A stretch of 6,354 nucleotides of DNA from Sphingomonadales bacterium UBA658 (GTDB taxonomy: Bacteria > Pseudomonadota > Alphaproteobacteria > Sphingomonadales > Sphingomonadaceae), in the NCBI GenBank assembly GCA_002299195.1, contig DBOA01000037.1, positions 14,563-20,916 of the forward strand, read 5' to 3'. The position numbers were made by a program, and so were the translations under genes. Of this stretch, positions 1 to 5,845 are shown piece after piece (the first letter of the stretch is position 1; every line of letters begins with the position of its first letter). The notes beneath the pieces were generated by a model. The model saw only the letters and a program-made list of their open reading frames with translations, made no database searches and was not told the DNA's origin.

Positions 1-1425
1 GAGGTGGAGGAAGAGGCCGAAGATCTCGTCCGCTATTTCCGCAGCGCGATCAAACGCCGCCGTCGTGGCCGTATTATCCGGCTTAAGCTGGAAAAAGGGC
101 TGCCCGCGGAATTGGCGACCTTAATCCGGTCAGAGCTTGGGGCTGGCGCATCTATCGTCGTCGAAACCGTAGGATTTTTGGGCATCGGTGACCTTGGGCA
201 ATTGGTGGACGAAGACCGGCCAACGTTGAAATTCCCGCCATATTCGCCGCGCTTTCCGGAACGCATTTTGGAACATGATGGTGACTGCTTTGCCGCGATC
301 CGCCAAAAAGACATCGTCGTCCATCACCCCTATGAGAGCTTTGACGCCGTCCTCGCATTTTTGCAGCAAGCGGCGGTTGATCCAGATGTCGTTGCGATCA
401 AGCAGACATTGTACCGCGCAGGCAAGCAGTCCGCGGTCATTCGCGCTTTGTGTGAAGCCGCCGATGCCGGCAAATCCGTCACCGCCATTGTCGAGCTAAA
501 GGCGCGATTTGACGAAGAGCAGAATTTGCACTGGGCGTCGCAGCTGGAAAATTCGGGTGTTCAGGTTGTCTACGGCTTTGTCGACATGAAAACCCACGCC
601 AAAATTTCGCTCGTCGTGCGACGCGAGGCGGACGGTTTCCGGACCTATTGCCATTTGGGCACCGGCAATTACCACCCCATCACCGCGAAGGTCTATACCG
701 ACATCAGCTTCTTCACCGCGGACCCGCGCGTCGGGCATGATGCGGGGCAGATTTTCAATTATATCACCGGCTATATCCCGCCGACCGAACTGAAGCTTTT
801 GACGATGAGCCCGCTTGGCCTGCGCGAAAAAATCATGTCGCTGATCGATGACGAAATCGCGCATGTTGCAGCGGGGCGGTCGGGCGCTGTCTGGGCAAAG
901 GTGAACTCTTTGGTCGACAAGGCCGTGATCGACAAATTGTACGAAGCCAGCGAAGCGGGCGTGGAGATTGACCTGATCGTGCGCGGCATTTGCTGCCTGC
1001 GTCCCGGGGTAAAGGGCATGTCGTCGCGCATCCGCGTAAAGTCCGTGGTTGGACGCTTCCTGGAGCACAGCCGCATTTGGGCGATGGGCAATGGCGCGGA
1101 CCTTCCCAATCGGGATGCGAAAGTGTTCATCTCGTCGGCGGACTGGATGTCGCGTAATTTTGACCGCCGCGTCGAATATATGCTGCCGATTGAAAACCCG
1201 ACGGTGCATGACCAGATTCTGGATCAGGTTATGGTTGCAAACCTGCTCGACAACCAGAAAAGCTGGATGCTGCGGTCAGACGGCCGATATGAGCGAGTCA
1301 AAGCAGGAACAATGCCTTTCAATTTGCACCATTATTTCATGACCAACGCGTCATTATCGGGACGCGGAGGCGCGCTTGCAGATGACAAGAAGGTTCCAAC
1401 GCTGCGCCTCATCCGACAAAGATGA
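1..1425 (+). CDS. ppk1: Polyphosphate kinase 1, 3' part (5' end outside window)
   Basis: Makes inorganic polyphosphate by transferring the gamma phosphate of ATP to a growing chain through a phospho-histidine; the reaction is reversible. The frame is open from base 1, so the true start lies upstream, and codons are numbered here from the GTG at 4. Catalytic signatures are intact: TLYR (Arg138), ARFDEE (Arg168), THAK (His198) and YCHLGTGNYH (His217). Their 30, 30 and 19 residue spacings match E. coli Arg375, Arg405, His435 and His454. A C-terminal SSADWMSRN block is present near residues 379-387. Comparison with the 688-residue E. coli enzyme implies about 240 N-terminal residues (N and head domains) are missing. 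The last codons overlap ppx by ATGA, implying one transcript and coupled translation. Identity is near certain; no frameshift is visible. Confidence 0.97.
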   Translation, partial: EVEEEAEDLVRYFRSAIKRRRRGRIIRLKLEKGLPAELATLIRSELGAGASIVVETVGFLGIGDLGQLVDEDRPTLKFPPYSPRFPERILEHDGDCFAAIRQKDIVVHHPYESFDAVLAFLQQAAVDPDVVAIKQTLYRAGKQSAVIRALCEAADAGKSVTAIVELKARFDEEQNLHWASQLENSGVQVVYGFVDMKTHAKISLVVRREADGFRTYCHLGTGNYHPITAKVYTDISFFTADPRVGHDAGQIFNYITGYIPPTELKLLTMSPLGLREKIMSLIDDEIAHVAAGRSGAVWAKVNSLVDKAVIDKLYEASEAGVEIDLIVRGICCLRPGVKGMSSRIRVKSVVGRFLEHSRIWAMGNGADLPNRDAKVFISSADWMSRNFDRRVEYMLPIENPTVHDQILDQVMVANLLDNQKSWMLRSDGRYERVKAGTMPFNLHHYFMTNASLSGRGGALADDKKVPTLRLIRQR

Positions 1426-2885
1426 AGGCGGTGCGTCAGGCCGTCATTGATATTGGCTCCAACACCGTACGACTGGTCGTTTATGCAGGGCTGCCGCGTG
1501 CGCCGCTGCCGATTTACAATGAAAAAAGCCGCGTAAAACTTGGCGCCTGCCTCGCGGGCGATGGCATCATCGATAAAGCCACGATGAAAAAGGCGCTGGC
1601 CGCATTGGCGCGCTTTGAAACGCTGGCACAGGCGATGAAGGTCGACACGATGCGCGTGGTCGCCACCGCCGCAACACGCGAAGCCAAAAATGGCGCTGAG
1701 CTGGTCGAAAAGGCAGCGGCGCTGGGCATTCATGTGGAGGTGCTGGATGGCGATGCCGAAGCAACCGCCGCCGGGTTCGGCATATTAAGCGACAACCCAC
1801 ATGCCAATGGCTATGTCGGCGATCTTGGCGGCGGCAGTCTTGAGCTTATTCGCATATCCGACGGAAAACTGGGCACGCGCGTGTCCCTGCCGCTGGGCAC
1901 ATTGCGGCATGACATATTGAAGGGCAAAACAACCAAGCAGATTAGCCAGATGCTGCGCGATGATATTGCCAAAGCTGTGGGCAAAGCGGGTTTCCCCATC
2001 GAATCCGGCCTGCCATTTTATATGATCGGCGGATCGTGGCGGACATTCGCGCGGCTGCACATGCACCAGACGGGATATCCGCTGACCATCCTGTCCAATT
2101 ATGAAATGCCCGCCGACGCGCCCGAAATGATGATGGCGATGGTGAACGACAAGGACGCGTTAACCCGCTCCAATGTCGTTGCCACAGGCCGCATTTCTGC
2201 GCTGCCGGGGGCGAATGCGTTGCTCGCCGGCATATCGGGCCTGCTGAAACCAAGCAAGCTTATCACCAGCATCTATGGCCTGCGTGAGGGATTGTTGTTT
2301 GAACAGCTGACTCCCGCCGAGCGCCAAGACGACCCGCTGATCGCCGCCGCGCGTTTTGAAGGCGAACGGCTTGGCCGGTTTCCATTTCATGGGGACGCGT
2401 TGGCGCAATGGATTGCGCCGGTGTTCGCCGGACAAAGCCCCAATGATGCGCGGCTGTGCCGGGCGGCCTGTTTGCTGTCCGACAGCGTATGGAACGTAAA
2501 CCCCGAATATCGCGCAGACCACGCACTCGATCTGGCACTGGACGGCAGCTGGCCCGGCGTGAACGCAAGCGACCGCGCGGTGATAGCCGCCGCTTTGTGG
2601 ACGGTGCATGCGGGAAAGCGGACCTTGCCCGAAATGCTCACCACCTTGGCCACACCCGGCGCACTCGCACAAGCCGTGATCTGGGGTCTCGCCATCCGCC
2701 TTGCCCACCGGCTTGATGGCGGCACCGGCGGCGCGCTGGCCGACAGCCGCATTGACGGCGACGGCGCAACGCTGCGCCTCCACCTCACCGGCTCCGCCGT
2801 GCGATTACAGTCCAACAGCGCCCAGCGCCGTTTGCAGGCATTGGGCGAAGCTTTGGGCTACGCGCAGGCGGAGATTTTGGGTTAA
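1422..2885 (+). CDS. ppx: Exopolyphosphatase, Ppx/GppA family
   Basis: Expected to release terminal phosphate from polyphosphate, and possibly to hydrolyse pppGpp as relatives do. The 487 residues are close to the long Ppx form (E. coli 513). The ASKHA ATPase-fold signatures are clear: AVIDIGSNTVRLVVY at residues 7-21 (phosphate 1 loop), GDAEA at 110-114 with Glu113 aligning with the catalytic Glu121 of E. coli PPX, and GDLGGGSLEL at 133-142 (phosphate 2 loop). The C-terminal third has the helical layout of the HD-like domain, but the usual metal-binding dyad is not evident (LSDSVW where an HD or HE would sit). The ATG lies inside the ppk1 stop (ATGA) with no good Shine-Dalgarno sequence, so translation is probably coupled to ppk1. 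Family assignment is firm; preference for polyphosphate over pppGpp is inferred from the ppk1 linkage. Confidence 0.93.
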   Translation: MKAVRQAVIDIGSNTVRLVVYAGLPRAPLPIYNEKSRVKLGACLAGDGIIDKATMKKALAALARFETLAQAMKVDTMRVVATAATREAKNGAELVEKAAALGIHVEVLDGDAEATAAGFGILSDNPHANGYVGDLGGGSLELIRISDGKLGTRVSLPLGTLRHDILKGKTTKQISQMLRDDIAKAVGKAGFPIESGLPFYMIGGSWRTFARLHMHQTGYPLTILSNYEMPADAPEMMMAMVNDKDALTRSNVVATGRISALPGANALLAGISGLLKPSKLITSIYGLREGLLFEQLTPAERQDDPLIAAARFEGERLGRFPFHGDALAQWIAPVFAGQSPNDARLCRAACLLSDSVWNVNPEYRADHALDLALDGSWPGVNASDRAVIAAALWTVHAGKRTLPEMLTTLATPGALAQAVIWGLAIRLAHRLDGGTGGALADSRIDGDGATLRLHLTGSAVRLQSNSAQRRLQALGEALGYAQAEILG

Positions 2886-3003
2886 GGGATGCCCCTAGCG
2901 CGCGAGCGCGACGCCCCGCCAAAGACAGAAGCTGCGCCAATCTATCTCGCACAAAGCCACAAAGGCATGAAGAAGGGCGGCCCTCATCCCGACAGCCCCC
3001 TCT

Positions 3004-3123
3004 CGTCATCCTGAACTCGTTTGTGCAATGCACGCCTTCGGCTCCAGCATCTTACTATTTCGACGTGGGAAGTAAGATCCTGGAGCCGAAGGCGTGCATT
3101 GCACAAACGAGTTCAAGATGACG
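3004..3123. repeat. Long near-perfect inverted repeat, 52-bp arms and 16-nt loop
   Basis: The left arm (3004-3055) and right arm (3072-3123) are reverse complements at 50 of 52 positions. The mismatches are C3048/C3079 and C3011/A3116. The loop is 3056-3071. Each arm has internal structure: an outer pair of near-complementary hexamers, ATCCTG with CAGCAT on the left and ATCCTG with CAAGAT on the right, surrounds a 22-nt GC-rich segment (3023-3044 and 3083-3104). That segment includes a GTGCA-A-TGCAC palindrome. The outer part resembles, from memory, the short GTCATCCTGAA-type palindromes dispersed in many alphaproteobacterial genomes. As RNA it would form a hairpin of about 120 nt just downstream of ppx. 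It could be a REP/MITE-like element, or a stability or termination structure. No transposase gene is nearby and no T-run follows either arm. Confidence 0.9.
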
Positions 3124-3190
3124 GGGTTGCACAAACAGAATTACGGTGGCCAATTACGGTGACAATCCATCCGGCCGCCTCATTGCTTTT

Positions 3191-3233
3191 GACATATAAA
3201 GACCCCGCCCGGGGGAGGGGTCCGGACGGGGCC
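3191..3233 (-). terminator. Intrinsic terminator of the FAS1 lipoprotein gene
   Basis: Read on the minus strand, GGCCCCGTCCGG (3233-3222) pairs with CCGGGCGGGGTC (3212-3201) as a 12-bp stem with two G-T wobbles and a 9-nt loop. It is followed directly by TTTATATG. The structure lies about 70 bp beyond the stop codon of the leftward gene, the expected place for its terminator. Read on the plus strand no T-run follows, so it should act mainly in the minus direction. Confidence 0.8.
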
Positions 3234-3304
3234 AATTTAGTCCTCTTCACCTGCTAGGGGGAATTTGAGGACTGGCTTTCAGGTTGCGTATGCGACCCGA
3301 AATC

Positions 3305-3898
3305 TTATGGCATGACGACGGTGTCGACCATGTGGACCGTGCCGTTTGACGCGACCAAATCTGCCGAAGTCACGGTCGATTTACCGCCCTTGGCATCGGT
3401 CAGGACAATCTTGTCGCCGTTCATGCTGGCTTTCAGGGTGCCGCCATTCAGCGTCGTGAGGGCTGCGGTGCCGTTGCCGTCCGCGATCAGCTTCGCCAGA
3501 TCAGCCGCCTTCACATTGCCGGCGACGACGTGATATTTCAGCAGCGCCGCAAGCTTCGCCTTGCTTTCCGGCTTTAACAGGCCGTCGAGCGTTGCCTTAT
3601 CGACCTTGGCAAATGCGTCATTCGATGGCGCGAATAGGGTGAACGGGCCGCTGCCCGACAATGTTTCGGCAAGGCCAGCCGCGGTGACGGCGGACACGAG
3701 CGTCGATGCCTGTGGGTTGCCTTGCGCAAGCGCGACAATATTCTTGTCGGTGGTCGCTTGGGTTCCGTCGGACATCATCGCGTCGTCCTGCACCACTTCG
3801 GTATCGGTCGCCACGGTATCGCTGGTGTCGCTGCCCGAGCACGCGGCCAATGCCAGTGCGGACAGGCCCGAAATCAACGTGCTTTTCAAAATCTTCAT
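3305..3898 (-). CDS. FAS1 (fasciclin) domain lipoprotein
   Basis: A 197-residue secreted protein. Residues 1-19 are a lipoprotein signal peptide (Lys2 and Lys5, then a hydrophobic stretch) ending in the lipobox LAAC with Cys20. Ser21 at the +2 position favours outer-membrane sorting, inferred by analogy with the E. coli Lol rule. Residues 21-50 are a flexible Asp/Ser/Thr-rich linker with seven acidic residues. Residues 52-197 form one FAS1 domain: the H1 motif FTLFAPSNDAF at 86-96, YHVV at 122-125, and the H2 motif NGTVHMVDTVVMP at 185-197, so the protein ends exactly with the domain. FAS1 domains usually mediate adhesion or matrix contacts; the ligand here is unknown. The ATG at 3898 has GGAAGGA 8 nt upstream, which fixes the start. 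It diverges from prmC and has its own terminator, so it is probably monocistronic. Confidence 0.93.
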   Translation of the reverse strand: MKILKSTLISGLSALALAACSGSDTSDTVATDTEVVQDDAMMSDGTQATTDKNIVALAQGNPQASTLVSAVTAAGLAETLSGSGPFTLFAPSNDAFAKVDKATLDGLLKPESKAKLAALLKYHVVAGNVKAADLAKLIADGNGTAALTTLNGGTLKASMNGDKIVLTDAKGGKSTVTSADLVASNGTVHMVDTVVMP

Positions 3899-3906
3899 AC
3901 TGCGAT

Positions 3907-3913
3907 TCCTTCC
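3907..3913 (-). promoter_or_regulatory. Ribosome binding site of the FAS1 gene
   Basis: GGAAGGA on the minus strand, 8 nt before the ATG at 3898. It is one of the better Shine-Dalgarno matches in the window and supports the start placed just before the lipoprotein signal peptide. I could not identify a convincing -35/-10 pair or an EcfG-type site upstream of it. Confidence 0.7.
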
Positions 3914-3972
3914 AAATGAACGCTTCAGTTGGCAATAACGTGCAAAGTCGCCAGATGGTTGCGTGTGCGGTG

Positions 3973-4012
3973 AAAAAAATAGCGGCGCGCCGAAGTACGC
4001 GCGCGGGACCGC
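3973..4012 (-). terminator. Possible minus-strand terminator hairpin between prmC and the FAS1 gene
   Basis: On the minus strand GCGG (4012-4009) and CGCGC (4005-4001) pair with GCGCG (3990-3986) and CCGC (3985-3982). The stem has a 3-nt bulge (TCC) and a 10-nt loop, and is followed by TA and seven T residues (3979-3973). The shape is that of an intrinsic terminator, yet no minus-strand gene ends here. It would stop antisense transcription leaving prmC before it enters the FAS1 gene, or it may be left over from an earlier gene arrangement. On the plus strand the same DNA may fold in the 5' leader of prmC. Confidence 0.4.
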
Positions 4013-4047
4013 TTTGCTTTCGGGCGGCTTGGGGGTACGGGCGGGGT

Positions 4048-4917
4048 ATGGATGGACCTGCCCCTAATCTGGCCTCAACGCTGCGCGATGCGACCGATGC
4101 CCTGACGCCCGTCAGCGCGACCCCGCGTCTCGACGCCGAACTGTTGATGGCGCATGCCTTGGGCATAGACCGGTCGGCGATGTTGTTGCGGATGCATGAT
4201 CTTGCTGCGCCTGCGGGGTTTGCGGCGTATCTCGCGCGGCGGGTGGCGGATGAGCCCGTGGCCTATATCACGGGAATGCAGGCGTTTTGGGACCTTGACC
4301 TGCATGTGACACCCGATGTGCTGATCCCGCGTGCAGACAGCGAGACGGTGATTGAGGTGGCGATTGCGGGTTTTGCCGGACGGGATGCGCCTGCGCGGAT
4401 CTTGGACTTGGGCACCGGGTCGGGCGCGTTGCTGCTGGCGGCTTTGTCGGTGTTTGGGGACGCGGAAGCTGTGGGCATTGATGCCAGCGCAGCGGCTCTG
4501 GCGGTCGCATCGGGCAACGCCACGCGCCTTGGGCTGGACGCGCGCGCATACTTTGAACGCCGCGATTGGACTTTGGACGGGTGGGCCGACGGCTTGGGGC
4601 AATTCGACCTCATTGTGTGCAACCCCCCTTATATTGAGGACGCAACCCCGCTTGCGCCCATGGTCGCCCGCCACGAACCGCACAGCGCCCTCTTCGCCGG
4701 CCCCGACGGTCTGCGCGACTATCGCATACTTCTAAAAACCCTCGAAAAACTGCTAAAAACCACCGGAATCGCGGTCTTCGAAATCGGATTCAACCAGTCA
4801 AAATCCGTCGCAAAATTGGGCACCGAAGCCGGGTTCACCTCCGAATTAACCCACGACCTTTCCGGCAATCCACGCGTCTTGCGCTTTTCGCTTGGAATCG
4901 CGCAACCGAACCGCTAA
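4048..4917 (+). CDS. prmC: Peptide chain release factor N5-glutamine methyltransferase
   Basis: Uses S-adenosylmethionine to methylate the glutamine of the GGQ motif in RF1 and RF2 in the cytoplasm, raising termination efficiency. It has 289 residues against 277 in E. coli. An N-terminal helical substrate-binding region (about 1-90, with TPRLDAELLMAHALG) is followed by LIPRADSE at 92-99, where the usual PRPxTE motif has Ala for Pro and Ser for Thr. The SAM-binding loop DLGTGSG is at 120-126 and the catalytic NPPY, which holds the substrate glutamine, at 192-195. The ATG at 4048 was chosen because the N-terminus then matches family length; the frame stays open upstream to 3706, but that extension lies inside and antisense to the FAS1 gene. 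The GGGCGGGG before the ATG is a poor Shine-Dalgarno sequence. It diverges from the FAS1 gene, with prfA absent beside it, and a DUF4167 gene follows. Confidence 0.95.
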   Translation: MDGPAPNLASTLRDATDALTPVSATPRLDAELLMAHALGIDRSAMLLRMHDLAAPAGFAAYLARRVADEPVAYITGMQAFWDLDLHVTPDVLIPRADSETVIEVAIAGFAGRDAPARILDLGTGSGALLLAALSVFGDAEAVGIDASAAALAVASGNATRLGLDARAYFERRDWTLDGWADGLGQFDLIVCNPPYIEDATPLAPMVARHEPHSALFAGPDGLRDYRILLKTLEKLLKTTGIAVFEIGFNQSKSVAKLGTEAGFTSELTHDLSGNPRVLRFSLGIAQPNR

Positions 4918-5087
4918 CGCTAAAAAGCATCGCAGCAAAACCCGCAAATTGCGGAGATTAGCGCGAAGCCGCCCCCCGCGCAGTTGGAAATTTTTTCAAG
5001 GTCTCGGTCGACCTTGGCGTAACCCAAAGACTGGGTTTTGGGGCTTCCTGCAATGTTAAAATGCTAAAAGAGGACGGGTCAGCCCTG
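4918..5087 (+). promoter_or_regulatory. prmC-DUF4167 intergenic leader with tandem hairpins
   Basis: This 170-nt gap contains several short dyads: CCGCAA-A-TTGCGG at 4942-4954, GCGCG/CGCGC at 4961-4965 and 4977-4981, CAAGGTC/GACCTTG at 4997-5003 and 5010-5016 (6-nt loop), and AACCCA/TGGGTT at 5021-5026 and 5032-5037. A T6 run sits at 4991-4996, nine bases past the second dyad, so a weak terminator for prmC is possible. The last two hairpins would lie in the 5' leader of the DUF4167 mRNA if transcription starts early. No clear promoter was found. Confidence 0.4.
5070..5074 (+). promoter_or_regulatory. Ribosome binding site deciding the DUF4167 start
   Basis: GAGGA lies 13 nt before ATG 5088 and inside the alternative reading from ATG 5061. 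Its position favours the later start, although the spacing is longer than ideal. Confidence 0.5.
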
Positions 5088-5801
5088 ATGAATATCAACA
5101 ATAGGCAGCAGCAGAACAACAATCGTCGCCGCGGTCGCAACAACAATAATCGCCAGCAAAATAACAACCGCAGCGGTTTCGACTATCAGAACCAGATCGA
5201 CAATCGTGCGCGCGGCAACGCAGCGCAGATGCTGGAAAAATACAAAAAGCTAGCGCAAGATGCGCAGTTTAACGGCGACCGCGTAAACGCCGAATATCAC
5301 CTGCAATTTGCTGACCATTATTTCCGCGTACTCGCCGATTTCCGCGGCCGCCAAGAAACGCGTCAGGAACAGCAAGGCGAACGTCGTCCCCGCGAAGATA
5401 ATCGTGAAGACCGCGACGATTGGCAAAATGATGATCGCTCGCAGAGTTATGACGAACAAGGTTCTTCCAATGGAATGGACGCCGATTCCGTTTCGCAAGA
5501 TGATGGCGATACCGAAGAGCGCGCACCACGCGAGCAACAGCGCGAAAGCCGCCCACGTCGCCCGGAACGCAACGACCGTAATTATCGTTCCGACAATAGC
5601 CGGTCCGCAAATCGCGGCCCACGCCGTCACCACAGCGAAGAAAAAGACGATGCACCCGCAGGTCTTGATCTCGCCGTATTGCCGCCGTCCATCGCTATTT
5701 CTTCGGACGACAGTGACGCGGATATGGAAAAGCCCGCGCGCAAACCACGCGCCCGCCGCGTTAAGCCAGCGGGTGATGATGAAGCTGCATCGGCGGAATA
5801 A
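5088..5801 (+). CDS. DUF4167 domain protein with Asn/Arg-rich N-terminus
   Basis: A 237-residue protein of unknown function. Residues 1-30 are low complexity, rich in Asn, Gln and Arg with no hydrophobic stretch, so it is probably cytoplasmic and may contact nucleic acid (inference from composition). The DUF4167 core at about 39-84 starts NRARGNAAQMLEKYK and ends ADHYFRVLAD, and is predicted helical. From about 86 on the chain is charged and disordered-looking, with many Arg, Glu, Asp and Gln, and a basic patch near the end (KPARKPRARR). Start choice: ATG 5088 gives the MNINNRQ opening typical of the family, with GAGGA at 5070-5074 upstream, a somewhat long spacing of 13 nt. An in-frame ATG at 5061 would add nine residues but has no Shine-Dalgarno sequence. 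It follows prmC and converges on the thioesterase gene. Confidence 0.88.
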   Translation: MNINNRQQQNNNRRRGRNNNNRQQNNNRSGFDYQNQIDNRARGNAAQMLEKYKKLAQDAQFNGDRVNAEYHLQFADHYFRVLADFRGRQETRQEQQGERRPREDNREDRDDWQNDDRSQSYDEQGSSNGMDADSVSQDDGDTEERAPREQQRESRPRRPERNDRNYRSDNSRSANRGPRRHHSEEKDDAPAGLDLAVLPPSIAISSDDSDADMEKPARKPRARRVKPAGDDEAASAE

Positions 5802-5816
5802 TCAATCGTTCCGCCG
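5791..5816. terminator. Possible bidirectional hairpin between convergent genes
   Basis: CGGCGGAA (5791-5798) is perfectly complementary to TTCCGCCG (5809-5816) with a 10-nt loop that holds the TAA of the DUF4167 gene. The position between two converging genes 44 bp apart suits a shared terminator. Neither side has a T-run, so rho-independent termination is uncertain. Confidence 0.35.
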
Positions 5817-5845
5817 TTGATCGCGGACCAATGGCGCGATAACCT

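Larger units (their letters stand above)
2886..3304. other. Gene-free region between ppx and the FAS1 gene
   Basis: About 420 bp with no believable coding sequence on either strand. Open frames here have no family signature and no ribosome binding site. The left part (2886-3003) shows only a small GC-rich dyad, CGCG-CGAG-CGCG at 2899-2910, without a T-run. The centre is the long inverted repeat at 3004-3123. Next to it lie two short direct repeats (TTGCACAAAC at 3099 and 3127; AATTACGGTG at 3139 and 3152). The right part carries the terminator of the FAS1 gene (3191-3233) and a 7-bp dyad AGTCCTC/GAGGACT (3239-3245 and 3267-3273) in its 3' untranslated region. No separate terminator with a T-run is seen for ppx. 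Confidence 0.75.

Noticed and set aside
496..1209. 237-codon open frame on the minus strand inside ppk1
   Set aside because: It lies fully antisense to a gene with intact catalytic motifs and has no family signature; high GC content produces such frames.
1399..2780. Shared string CAACGCTGCGCCTC near the ends of ppk1 and ppx
   Set aside because: A 14-base match encoding TLRL in both proteins; best explained by shared codon preference and not by duplication.
2160..2783. 207-codon minus-strand open frame inside ppx
   Set aside because: Shadow of ppx with biased composition and no recognisable domain.
2785..3033. 82-codon minus-strand frame reaching into the palindrome
   Set aside because: No ribosome binding site or domain, and it overlaps the end of ppx and the repeat arm.
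3189..3194. TTGACA, a perfect -35 hexamer on the plus strand
   Set aside because: No -10 element follows at 16-18 nt; the bases belong to the T-rich end of the minus-strand terminator.
3706..4047. Upstream in-frame extension of prmC by 114 codons
   Set aside because: The extension runs antisense through the FAS1 gene and is Arg/Ser-rich shadow sequence; ATG 4048 gives the normal family length.
5057..5062. TAAAAT as a -10 box for the DUF4167 gene
   Set aside because: No matching -35 lies at proper spacing, and the resulting leader would start at the ribosome binding site.
5250..5655. Hydrophobic-looking antisense frames within the DUF4167 gene
   Set aside because: They mirror charged and Asn-rich codons of the sense gene; such codons read as hydrophobic residues in reverse, so this is an artefact.
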